Source of the DNA: Alphaproteobacteria bacterium UBA6062
Lineage (GTDB): Bacteria > Pseudomonadota > Alphaproteobacteria > Sneathiellales > Sneathiellaceae
Direction of reading: 5' to 3'
Assembly: GCA_002428885.1 (NCBI GenBank)
Contig: DIYE01000268.1
Coordinates: 1 to 29,524, forward strand
DNA: 29,524 bases
A program made the translations under genes and the position numbers. This document shows positions 8,215 to 15,874 of this stretch, in pieces (the first letter of the stretch is position 1; the number at the start of each line of letters is the position of its first letter). Under the pieces are notes generated by a model. It saw only the letters and a program-made list of their open reading frames with translations. It had not been told where the DNA came from and did not search any database.

Positions 8215-10314
8215 GTGAAATATGACGGACAAAAATTAAGCCTGTTTTTTTCTCTTTCTCTTCTTACCGCTTTATCTTCTTCCCCGGCATCCGCGCAGGA
8301 GCCTCGTCAGGAAAACCTGAAAAGTGACGATTCCAAGGTCTTTAAAATATCACCTATCGTTGTAGAAGCACGGCAGTGGCGGGAAGATATCCAGAAGACA
8401 CCGGCAAGCATAGATGTCTTGTCGAAAGAAGAACTGCAAAGCCCGCTTTGGAATGAATTTGAATCCTTGTCGAAAAAATCGGCGAATATACTGGTAGAGC
8501 AAAGCTCGGTCCAAACGCGTATTGTGATCCGGGGTACAACCGGCGCCAACACAGGTCTCCAGGATCCGGTCGGTTATTTTGTCAATGATGTCGCTCTGCC
8601 GCACGGAGCTTTACAAGCTCCAAAGTTATTCGATTTAGAGCGGCTGGAAATTATTAAAGGCCCACAAAGTGCCTTATATGGAAGAAACACCGAAGCAGGT
8701 GCGATAAAGACAATAACAGCCAATCCCGACTGGTCACCGACGGCCGAAACATCGCTAAACACGATCTTCCTGGATGGCCCCGGAGGTTGGGAGCCCAATT
8801 ATGTTTTAACAGGACGCCTCTCATCCAAACTTGTTGAAGACAAGGCCGCAGGTTCGGTAGCACTGCGCCTGGAAAAAGGAGACGGCGTTCATTATAACCG
8901 CTTTGATAATACCGAAAGTGGCGGCGACATTGGTCGCTGGACCCTATCGACCGGCGCCGACATTTTCATCGGTGAGAAGACTGACATCTCCTTCAAAACG
9001 GTCATTGAGGGTCATGATTTCGGTAAGCAGAGAATGCGATATCTGGATGGTGCATTTACGACGCCCAGATATGAAACCAATTATAATACAGACAGTTGGG
9101 AAGAAACCCTGACAGGAGTGCATTCTCTTAAAATTGACCACAGTCTGGACAACATGCTGCTGACATCTATTACGGGTCTTACTCACTATAATAGAGATTT
9201 TCAGCTAGACCTGGATACAGGGCCACTGCCGACGTTACCAACGCTGTTATCCCATGACGACCAATCCATATCTCAGGAGCTTCGTTTGCAGTCAGACGGA
9301 CCTGAGGGAGGCATCCGCTGGTTAGCGGGGATTTACGGCTTCTCTGAATGGACAGATATCGATTTTAAAATCGGCGTCCCAAGAACAGAGCGCAAAACCG
9401 ACATCAATCAGCAAGGTCTCGCTGTCTTTGGACATGCTGATTTTCCCCTGACAGAAAAACTGACTCTCAATCTGGGGAGTCGTCTTGAATGGCACCGCCA
9501 AGACGGGCGCCTGACCCATACGGCTCTGGGAACTACAAATCGGTTTGATGATGTCCTGAACACAGTTACTTTCTTGCCGAAAGCAACTCTTTCCTATCAG
9601 TTTCTGCCGTCAACAATGCTCTATGCCTCTTATGCGAGAGGCTACCTGCCCGGCGGCATAAATTACGGCATGGCAAGCAGCCAGGAAACCCTCAGCTACG
9701 ATCCGGAATATAGTTGGACATCTGAAATAGGCCTAAAGACGGGTACAGTGGATAACCGTTGGGCATTGCAAGCGAGCCTTTTTCACACCAGCACACGAGA
9801 CAAGCAGATTGTTGATCTGCAACCAGGCGGTATTCGGGCGATCTCCAATGCTTCTGAAACCCGTGTCTTCGGAGCAGAGCTGTCAGCCAATGCAAATCTG
9901 ACCGAAAACTGGGAAATCTTTGGCTCTCTCGGTCTTCAGCGCGCCGAAGCAACGGACTATCAGATTATACTACCTGCGCCGGCAGATCTGTCTGGAAACA
10001 GACTGCCAATGGCCTCAGATTATACATACGGCCTTGGAGTTCGCTACAACAGTAAAGCCGGATGGTTTGGTGAAACAAGCATCAACGGCGCAGGATCACA
10101 CTATTTCGATAGCCAAAACAGTATAAAGCAATCCGCCTTCCTTAAACTGGATGCTGCAATAGGATACCGTCTTCAAGCTGCAGAACTGTCCTTGTGGGCG
10201 ACCAATATAACCAATGAAAACGTCTTCAGCCGGGCAGTCGCCACTCCGAACGGAACTGTCGTAGAAGACGGTGCTCCTCGTCGGGTCGGCCTCTCTGTGA
10301 AATATAAGTGGTGA
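8215..10314 (+). CDS. TonB-dependent outer-membrane receptor, FyuA-like
   Basis: The 699-residue precursor has a signal peptide of about 27 residues (cleavage after ASA) and a candidate TonB box at ISPIVVEA. The plug domain (about 50-170) contains VIRGTTGANTG, YFVNDVALPHG and the LERLEIIKGPQSALYGRN signature. A 22-strand-type barrel follows, ending in a C-terminal aromatic (YKW). The C-terminal region reads strikingly like the yersiniabactin receptor FyuA from memory: HYFD.QN..KQ...LKLDA.IGY, then a short N-rich strand. The TGA stop at 10312-10314 precedes a methyltransferase start. The GTG start at 8215 is preceded by AGAGGA (8201-8206). The substrate is predicted to be a ferric or zinc phenolate/thiazoline-type siderophore. 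Exact specificity is not deducible. Confidence 0.92.
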   Translation: MKYDGQKLSLFFSLSLLTALSSSPASAQEPRQENLKSDDSKVFKISPIVVEARQWREDIQKTPASIDVLSKEELQSPLWNEFESLSKKSANILVEQSSVQTRIVIRGTTGANTGLQDPVGYFVNDVALPHGALQAPKLFDLERLEIIKGPQSALYGRNTEAGAIKTITANPDWSPTAETSLNTIFLDGPGGWEPNYVLTGRLSSKLVEDKAAGSVALRLEKGDGVHYNRFDNTESGGDIGRWTLSTGADIFIGEKTDISFKTVIEGHDFGKQRMRYLDGAFTTPRYETNYNTDSWEETLTGVHSLKIDHSLDNMLLTSITGLTHYNRDFQLDLDTGPLPTLPTLLSHDDQSISQELRLQSDGPEGGIRWLAGIYGFSEWTDIDFKIGVPRTERKTDINQQGLAVFGHADFPLTEKLTLNLGSRLEWHRQDGRLTHTALGTTNRFDDVLNTVTFLPKATLSYQFLPSTMLYASYARGYLPGGINYGMASSQETLSYDPEYSWTSEIGLKTGTVDNRWALQASLFHTSTRDKQIVDLQPGGIRAISNASETRVFGAELSANANLTENWEIFGSLGLQRAEATDYQIILPAPADLSGNRLPMASDYTYGLGVRYNSKAGWFGETSINGAGSHYFDSQNSIKQSAFLKLDAAIGYRLQAAELSLWATNITNENVFSRAVATPNGTVVEDGAPRRVGLSVKYKW

Positions 10315-10325
10315 GAACGGCCGGG

Positions 10326-11306
10326 ATGTTTTCTTTAAAGACGCCGGGAGATCTGTTCGACCTCATACAAGCCCCTATTCGCTGGCAAATCATTGACGTG
10401 TGCTACCAGTTAAAAGTCTTTGACCTGCTGCGATCCGAAATAACCGCGCCTGAAGTCGCTGAAAACCTTGTTATGGATCCGGTAAAAACAGAACTGCTTC
10501 TTGACGCCCTTGTGTCACTTGATGTGGCAGCAAAGTCTTCAGGAAAGTACCATATCAGTCTGGATATAGCGCCATGGCTCCTGTCTGACAGTCCGCAATG
10601 CCTGCACCCGCTTATGAAGGCCATGAAGACAATACGGCATGGCAACCTTATGGATCTTTTGAAAGAAAAAACTGCTTCTCCGGCAATAGATATGTCAGAT
10701 GCACGCTTTTGGGATAACTCTGCGGAAAGCCTTCGCGCCTACCATGAAGGCTTCGCCGCGCAGGAACTGCTGTCTTTTTTACAAGAGCTTCCCGAATGGA
10801 GCAGCGCAAAGCGTTTCATGGAAATTGGAGCCGGTTCCGGTATTCTCGCGCAAATGATCAGGAAAAAACACCCCGAAAAGCAGATCACCGTTCTTGATCT
10901 TCCCCCTATGGCAGAGCGCATTGAAAAATCTTTAGCTGATCTCTCATCCATAACTGTACTGCCAGGGGACTACAATGCGTTAGAAATACCACCGCCTCAG
11001 GATATCATTTGCGGGTCCATGACCCTTTATTTCGCTAATGATCTTGTTTCTGTGCTTGAAAGACTGAAGCAGTCTCTATCCCGGAACGGAGTGTTCTTTA
11101 GCTTTCACGAAGGCTTGGAAAAAGAACGGACAAAACCGGAAAACCATGTCATCGGAAGGCTTATACCGGCTTTGAAAGGACAGAATTCCTCATTCAATAA
11201 AGGGGACATATCAACCGCCCTTCTGAAAGCAGGATTTAAAACAGTCGACAGCAGAAGTGTGATCTGTTCGACCGGACCAATGATGATCGACATTGGAAGG
11301 ATCTAG
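10326..11306 (+). CDS. Class I SAM-dependent methyltransferase in the metallophore operon
   Basis: About 326 residues from the ATG at 10326. An in-frame GTG at 10308 would add six residues and overlap the receptor gene by 7 bp, and neither start has a strong ribosome site. The N-terminal winged-helix dimerisation region is that of the acetylserotonin/O-methyltransferase-like family (about 1-90). The Rossmann SAM-binding core has motif I EIGAGSG at about 166-172, motif II VLDLPP, and a motif resembling a post-IV strand (GVFFSFHEG). Such enzymes methylate O, N or S atoms of small aromatic or polyketide molecules. Being 11 bp from the receptor gene, it should act on the transported metallophore or a related molecule. 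No radical-SAM or NRPS features are present. The acceptor substrate is unknown. Confidence 0.85.
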   Translation: MFSLKTPGDLFDLIQAPIRWQIIDVCYQLKVFDLLRSEITAPEVAENLVMDPVKTELLLDALVSLDVAAKSSGKYHISLDIAPWLLSDSPQCLHPLMKAMKTIRHGNLMDLLKEKTASPAIDMSDARFWDNSAESLRAYHEGFAAQELLSFLQELPEWSSAKRFMEIGAGSGILAQMIRKKHPEKQITVLDLPPMAERIEKSLADLSSITVLPGDYNALEIPPPQDIICGSMTLYFANDLVSVLERLKQSLSRNGVFFSFHEGLEKERTKPENHVIGRLIPALKGQNSSFNKGDISTALLKAGFKTVDSRSVICSTGPMMIDIGRI

Positions 11307-11318
11307 AACCAAGCCTGC

Positions 11319-12203
11319 TTAAAGTTCTTCCACTCTCTCGCTAATGCCAGGTAGATTCAGAGATTTAATCAGATGCCTGACCTCCTGGCGCGCCGCCACA
11401 TGGCTCATGGACATCTTGATTCCAACGCCTTTCTTTTGCAGATCAAGCATCGTCAGACCTTTGAGGAACAGTTCTCTGAAGATGACACGCTCACCAAAGC
11501 CGGGAGCAGACCGAAAGGAAATCCTGTCAGCAAGCTTTTCGAGAATTTTTTCGATATGCCGCTTGTTATGAGCATCGGTATGAGAAAGTCTGTTCCGCAT
11601 GACAACCCAGTCAATCTGATGTTTGTCAATCAGAGCGCGTCGTTTGCGCTGCTCCCAGACCATTTCGCTATACCAACTCGGTCGTTCTACCTCGTAGGTG
11701 CTTTCATCCACTTTAGCCAACAGGTCCAGGTCAATGAAGCTGTCATTCATGGGAGTCAGCAATGTGTCCGCGAAGGAATGGCCGAGCTTGGAGATGAAGC
11801 TATCAGCGCCCGGGCAGTCAACCACAACAAAGTCATTGGCGTAGACAAGTTCCTGCAACGCGTTCACAAAGCGGGCCCGTTCATCCGTCTGGGCTTCATC
11901 CATATTTTTCTTTGTACTGGGCTCAATCACCTTAAGCATGGGCATTGGTAGATCGATTTTCTTACGGGCAACAAACTCCTGCCGATTCTCAATATATCGG
12001 CCCAGCGTCTTCTGTTTGCCATCCAGGTCAATGGCACCAACTCTATAGCCCAGCGTCAGCAGAGATACGATCACGTGCATTCCGGTCGTGGATTTACCGG
12101 ATCCCCCCTTGGCGTTTCCGATAACGATGATGTGAGCCCTTGTAGGCTGCGCATCAGTCGTCGGCTTCACCTCCTCAACAGTCACCGTCACGTTGAACTC
12201 CAC
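11319..12203 (-). CDS. mipZ: MipZ, ParA-type ATPase that positions the division plane
   Basis: The protein has 294 residues and is a deviant Walker A ATPase of the ParA/MinD superfamily: VIGNAKGGSGKSTTGMHV, with the P-loop at about 32-39, DLDGKQKTLGRYIENR, and the Walker B-like VVVDCPGADS. The DxDxxQxTxxRxxENR stretch and the WxxxxWEQRKRR helix region are typical of MipZ rather than chromosome ParA. MipZ binds ParB near the origin and inhibits FtsZ, restricting division to midcell. The start is uncertain: position 12203 is a GTG, with a roughly 20-residue extension ahead of the conserved core. A GAGGAGG lies inside the gene but leaves no well-spaced start. It is monocistronic and converges with the metallophore operon across a 12-bp gap without a visible terminator. 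Confidence 0.93.
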   Translation of the reverse strand: MEFNVTVTVEEVKPTTDAQPTRAHIIVIGNAKGGSGKSTTGMHVIVSLLTLGYRVGAIDLDGKQKTLGRYIENRQEFVARKKIDLPMPMLKVIEPSTKKNMDEAQTDERARFVNALQELVYANDFVVVDCPGADSFISKLGHSFADTLLTPMNDSFIDLDLLAKVDESTYEVERPSWYSEMVWEQRKRRALIDKHQIDWVVMRNRLSHTDAHNKRHIEKILEKLADRISFRSAPGFGERVIFRELFLKGLTMLDLQKKGVGIKMSMSHVAARQEVRHLIKSLNLPGISERVEEL

Positions 12204-12342
12204 ATTTCAATTATTGTTGCTCACTTTCCGACCTTTTTCCCCTCAGGTCAGGGCAATCAGGTTTACCTTAGGCAACCACCTCTGACAAGCGCGATAATCT
12301 TATAGCAATTTAGCAAATTTTGAGGGAAATCCGGAAGCGGAA

Positions 12343-13344
12343 TTATTGCGTAATAATCGGAATATCCGGGTGGAAGGCATGATGGGCAAATGCAAAATCC
12401 ACCGTATAAGCAATATCTGCTAATTTTCCGTCTTTCATACGGCGAACGGTAATATTGCCGATATCCACCCCTTCACCGATTTCACTGGCATCAAGGGCGG
12501 AATTCTGCCCTTTTTCCCACTCAATAATCAGTCCGTCTTTGGTTTCGATCCGCTTTTTATCCCTCACATAATCCAGGGCCCAGGCCTTTCCCTCACTGGC
12601 GACGATCCGGGAAAGAGGAGCCACATTTGACGGCATTTCCCCCCGATACAGGAACGGGGTCGCCAGGCTGTCATATCCCTCATAGGGGTTTTTACCATAG
12701 GGCCTTAATCCGGCTTGCGACGGAATCAGGACCTTCCCGTCCGGCTGACGCTCTTTGAATTTGGCAAAAGATTCGATTCGAACCGGTATTACTTTTAGGG
12801 TAGCACCAATCAGCTCCCCAACAATGGCTTCCCCGAGAAACTGCTGCCACCAACTTTCCGTTTGCCGGTCATACATGACAAGATCGGAATTACGGAGCTT
12901 CCCGGTGGTGCCAAAATCCAGAACCATATTGCCTTTTTCCGGATGAGACAGGCGCCGATCAAAAACGATGGAAGCATTACAGAGGGGACAGAAAGTAACC
13001 GAAACAGGCACGCCACCGATCGTATCATTGACAATCTCGTGCCACATCAGAACACGCAATGGATAGGCCTTGGCCTCTTTTCCGACGACCACACCAATAA
13101 CCGGTTCCGTCGCCTTGATATCCTTGATCTCGGAAATCTGAACAAAGACCGGATTATCTATCGCCGGAATTCCGTCCTTTGGCGGTCCTCCCGAAAAGAT
13201 CTCGCCATAATCCACACTGGTTTTCGAAAAATCCGTCTCCGGCCATTCATGCTTCCAGAAACCGGGATCCGCGAATGCCATCCCGATCCCATATGAGAGT
13301 GAGAGAGCAAAACCTGCCGCAAAGAGAAGCGTCTTCTTTATCAT
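12343..13344 (-). CDS. Exported DUF3179-domain protein
   Basis: A 333-residue precursor with a signal peptide of about 25 residues (cleavage near AFA). A DUF3179 domain fills nearly the whole mature protein, including the hallmark VTFCPLCNASIVFDR with a CxxC pair at C119/C122, LRNSDLVMYDRQTESWWQQF, and a histidine-rich end (FAFAHHAFHP). The biochemical function of this widespread family is unknown. The paired cysteines, histidines and tryptophans suggest a redox or metal-binding periplasmic protein, but that is inference. It is divergent from an FAD oxidoreductase. A TATAAT lies 6 nt before the ATG and no Shine-Dalgarno is seen, so the message may be leaderless. Confidence 0.88.
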   Translation of the reverse strand: MIKKTLLFAAGFALSLSYGIGMAFADPGFWKHEWPETDFSKTSVDYGEIFSGGPPKDGIPAIDNPVFVQISEIKDIKATEPVIGVVVGKEAKAYPLRVLMWHEIVNDTIGGVPVSVTFCPLCNASIVFDRRLSHPEKGNMVLDFGTTGKLRNSDLVMYDRQTESWWQQFLGEAIVGELIGATLKVIPVRIESFAKFKERQPDGKVLIPSQAGLRPYGKNPYEGYDSLATPFLYRGEMPSNVAPLSRIVASEGKAWALDYVRDKKRIETKDGLIIEWEKGQNSALDASEIGEGVDIGNITVRRMKDGKLADIAYTVDFAFAHHAFHPDIPIITQ

Positions 13345-13350
13345 CAGAAA

Positions 13351-13356
13351 ATTATA
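13351..13356 (-). promoter_or_regulatory. Perfect -10 hexamer immediately upstream of the DUF3179 gene
   Basis: TATAAT on the minus strand lies 6 nt from the start codon at 13344, so transcription would begin at or next to the ATG. No good -35 is evident. Confidence 0.4.
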
Positions 13357-13423
13357 ATAGATCCCATCGCCTCCGAATATGGCGCTGATATAAACCTTTC
13401 GTGAACGACCTCACTTCCTCGTC

Positions 13424-13451
13424 TTGACGCCGGTATGAAACCTGCTAACAC
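13424..13451 (+). promoter_or_regulatory. Candidate promoter of the FAD oxidoreductase, leaderless geometry
   Basis: TTGACG (13424-13429) and TAACAC (13446-13451) are separated by 16 bp. The ATG at 13458 falls about 7 nt after the -10. The -35 is 5/6 and the -10 only 3/6. Confidence 0.35.
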
Positions 13452-13457
13452 AGTCCT

Positions 13458-14561
13458 ATGAGTTATGATACGGAAACCGTCGTTATCGGTGCCGGGGTTA
13501 TCGGCCTGGCGATCGCAAGAGAACTGGCTATCCATGGTCAGGATGTCCTTGTCCTTGAGAAAAATGCCCAGTTCGGAGAGGAAACCTCGTCTCGGAACAG
13601 CGAAGTGATTCATGCCGGCATCTACTATCCCAAAGGCAGTTTGAAAGCCCGCCTGTGCGTCCAGGGCAAGGAAGCTCTGTATCGATATTGTGAAAGCCAT
13701 CACATACCCTTCAAGAGACTGGGAAAGCTGATTGTGGCGACCCGACCGGAAGAACTGCCCGTTCTTGATGACATCGCGGAAAAAGCCCGGGATAACGGCG
13801 TTCTGGATCTGGAGTTTCTGGACGAAGCACGTTTGCAGGCACTGGAACCTCATCTGAACAGTGTCGGTGCGCTTCTTTCCCCCTCCACTGGTATCATCGA
13901 TACCCATCAATATATGCTGTCCCTGCTGGGCGGCCTGGAAGAGCATGGCGGTAGTCTGGCTTTAGAAGCCTCTTTCACATCTGCTACCAGAACGGAAACC
14001 GGTTTTTCCGTATGCAGCGGAGAAACATCCCTCACCTGCAAAAACCTGATCAATGCCGCCGGTCTTTCCGCCCAATATATTGCCAAGAGAATTGACGGCC
14101 TTGATCCGACCCGTATCCCGCCTCTTTACCTGGCCAAGGGAAGTTATTTCACCGCCCATATCCGTTCCCCCTTTTCACGTCTTATCTACCCTGTCCCCAA
14201 TACGGCAAGTCTCGGCATCCATGTCACCCTGGATATGGCCGGACAGATCCGTTTTGGTCCGGACCAGGAATGGGTCGAGAAAATCGATTATAATGTAGAT
14301 GAAAAGCGCGGAGAGGCCTTTTATGAAGCCATCCGTCGATACTATCCGGACCTGCCGGACGGCTGTCTTGTCCCGGCCTATAGCGGCGTCCGGCCCAAGC
14401 TTCAAAGCCCTGGAAGCGGTGTTCGGGATTTCCATATTTCCCTGCCTTCAGAACACGGTATTGATGGTCTGGTCAATCTTTTCGGCATGGAAAGTCCAGG
14501 CCTCACATCAAGTCTGGCCATTGCTGAATATGTCAGAAAAGGACTGATGGCATACCGATAA
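13458..14561 (+). CDS. FAD-dependent oxidoreductase, L-2-hydroxyglutarate dehydrogenase-like
   Basis: A 367-residue flavoprotein of the DAO family. The FAD-binding dinucleotide motif GAGVIGLAIARELAIHG is at about 11-27, followed by the VLEK acidic end of strand 2. The substrate-side block SSRNSEVIHAGIYYPKGSLKARLC is the pattern shared with L-2-hydroxyglutarate oxidase/dehydrogenase (LhgO/L2HGDH). The C-terminal Y.GVRPKL and FGMESPGLTSSLAIAEYV complete the fold. It likely oxidises an L-2-hydroxyacid in the cytoplasm or at the membrane face, passing electrons to quinone or oxygen. L-2-hydroxyglutarate is the leading guess, but D-amino-acid or glycerol-3-phosphate-like substrates are not excluded. 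There is no Shine-Dalgarno, so it is possibly leaderless. Confidence 0.85.
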   Translation: MSYDTETVVIGAGVIGLAIARELAIHGQDVLVLEKNAQFGEETSSRNSEVIHAGIYYPKGSLKARLCVQGKEALYRYCESHHIPFKRLGKLIVATRPEELPVLDDIAEKARDNGVLDLEFLDEARLQALEPHLNSVGALLSPSTGIIDTHQYMLSLLGGLEEHGGSLALEASFTSATRTETGFSVCSGETSLTCKNLINAAGLSAQYIAKRIDGLDPTRIPPLYLAKGSYFTAHIRSPFSRLIYPVPNTASLGIHVTLDMAGQIRFGPDQEWVEKIDYNVDEKRGEAFYEAIRRYYPDLPDGCLVPAYSGVRPKLQSPGSGVRDFHISLPSEHGIDGLVNLFGMESPGLTSSLAIAEYVRKGLMAYR

Positions 14562-14792
14562 GGTGAATCGGTGCGTTTAGCACTGACGGCCCGCCACACT
14601 GTTTACGAGTGAAATTAAAATTGCGTAAAAAGCTGTTGTTTCAGCAATATATATTACAGTTCACAAATACAAAATGTAATCTTCCTGCGAATTTCCAAAC
14701 GCGACCTGAAAATCATTGATTTTTAGCCATCTGGCGAAACCATTACCTAAAGCATTTTTATAAAGAGTAGTGTTTTCTAACGAGGGATTTTC
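14562..14792. other. AT-rich intergenic region upstream of leucine dehydrogenase
   Basis: This 231-bp AT-rich gap presumably carries the leucine dehydrogenase promoter. A TATAAA at 14759-14764 could be a -10, but no matching -35 is found at standard spacing. No terminator with a U-tract is seen after the oxidoreductase gene. Confidence 0.45.
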
Positions 14793-15872
14793 ATGTCTGT
14801 ATTCATTTCAAGGGGCTATGACGAGCACGAAGCAGTGCTGTTTTTTAAAGATCGGGAAACCGGCCTGAAAGCCATCATTGCGGTGCATGACACAACACTT
14901 GGACCTTCCCTTGGCGGCACTCGTATGTGGCCTTATGAGAATGATGACGAGGCGCTGGAAGATGTCCTCCGCCTGTCACAGGGAATGACGTATAAGTCAG
15001 CTTTGGCCGGTCTTAAGCTTGGCGGCGGCAAATCCGTGATTATCGGGAATTCCCGGACAGACAAATCCGAAGCCCTGTTCGAAGCTTTTGGCCGGGCCGT
15101 AGACAGCCTGAACGGCCAATATATCGCCGCTGAAGATGTCGGCATTCAGGTTGCGGATCTGGAAATCGCTCGCCGCATAACGCCCTATATTTCCGGCATC
15201 AGTGAAGGGAATGTCGGTAATCCTTCCCCCGCTACTGCCTGGGGTGTTTTCAACGGACTTAAGGCAGCGGCGAAATACCGGCTCGATAAAGAAGATCTTA
15301 CCGGCGTAAAAGTGGCTGTTCAGGGCTTGGGACAAGTGGGTTACGGTCTGTGCACTCATTTAAAAGAGGCAGGCGCTGATCTGATCGTTTCAGACATTGT
15401 CGATCAATCCATCAACAAGGCCGTTCAGGAACTGGGAGCAACGGCTGTTAGCTCCGATGACATTGCCCGTCAGGATGTAGATATATTCGCCCCCTGTGCT
15501 CTCGGCGCTGTTTTAAATGACGAAACGATCCCTCACCTGAAAGCCAGTGTTATTGCCGGGGCAGCGAACAACCAGCTTGCAGAACCCCGACATGGATTAG
15601 CCCTGATGGACAGGCATATTCTCTATGCGCCTGATTACGCCATCAATGCCGGTGGTATCATTGTCATCAGTCATGAAGGTCCGGATTTTGACAGGACGGC
15701 AGCCATGCGGGAAGTCGCCGGTATCCATGATACCCTTCTGAATATCTTCAAACGCGCTGAACGGGAAAAGCTTCCTACAGGTGAAGTTGCTGACAGGATT
15801 GCCCTGGAACGCATCCACGCTGCACGGGAAGCCAAGAAACAAAGTCCGGAAAAAATTAAACTAACCGGTTAA
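14793..15872 (+). CDS. Leucine dehydrogenase (Glu/Leu/Phe/Val dehydrogenase family)
   Basis: A 359-residue NAD-dependent amino-acid dehydrogenase that oxidatively deaminates leucine (and usually valine and isoleucine) to the 2-oxo acid and ammonium. The substrate-binding K68 (MTYKSA) and catalytic K80 (GLKLGGGK) occupy the same numbered positions as in Bacillus leucine dehydrogenase. The Rossmann motif GLGQVG lies near 180, and AGAANNQL and NAGGIIVIS complete the cofactor domain. Its length matches leucine rather than glutamate dehydrogenase (over 410). A good ribosome site (CGAGGGA) precedes the ATG. It fits the liu operon 11 kb away, which degrades the isovaleryl-CoA derived from 2-oxoisocaproate. 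Valine or phenylalanine preference cannot be ruled out. Confidence 0.9.
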   Translation: MSVFISRGYDEHEAVLFFKDRETGLKAIIAVHDTTLGPSLGGTRMWPYENDDEALEDVLRLSQGMTYKSALAGLKLGGGKSVIIGNSRTDKSEALFEAFGRAVDSLNGQYIAAEDVGIQVADLEIARRITPYISGISEGNVGNPSPATAWGVFNGLKAAAKYRLDKEDLTGVKVAVQGLGQVGYGLCTHLKEAGADLIVSDIVDQSINKAVQELGATAVSSDDIARQDVDIFAPCALGAVLNDETIPHLKASVIAGAANNQLAEPRHGLALMDRHILYAPDYAINAGGIIVISHEGPDFDRTAAMREVAGIHDTLLNIFKRAEREKLPTGEVADRIALERIHAAREAKKQSPEKIKLTG

Positions 15873-15874
15873 AT

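Noticed and set aside
5862..11306. Reading the locus as a complete siderophore biosynthesis cluster
   Set aside because: No NRPS, PKS, NIS synthetase, salicylate synthase or nicotianamine-synthase-like gene is present in the window.
11373..11951. Long open frame antisense to mipZ
   Set aside because: It is a shadow of the well-supported mipZ gene with no domain or ribosome site.
14562..14792. tRNA or riboswitch in the larger intergenic gaps
   Set aside because: No TPsiC-loop-like sequence, acceptor stem or known riboswitch core was found here or in the other gaps.
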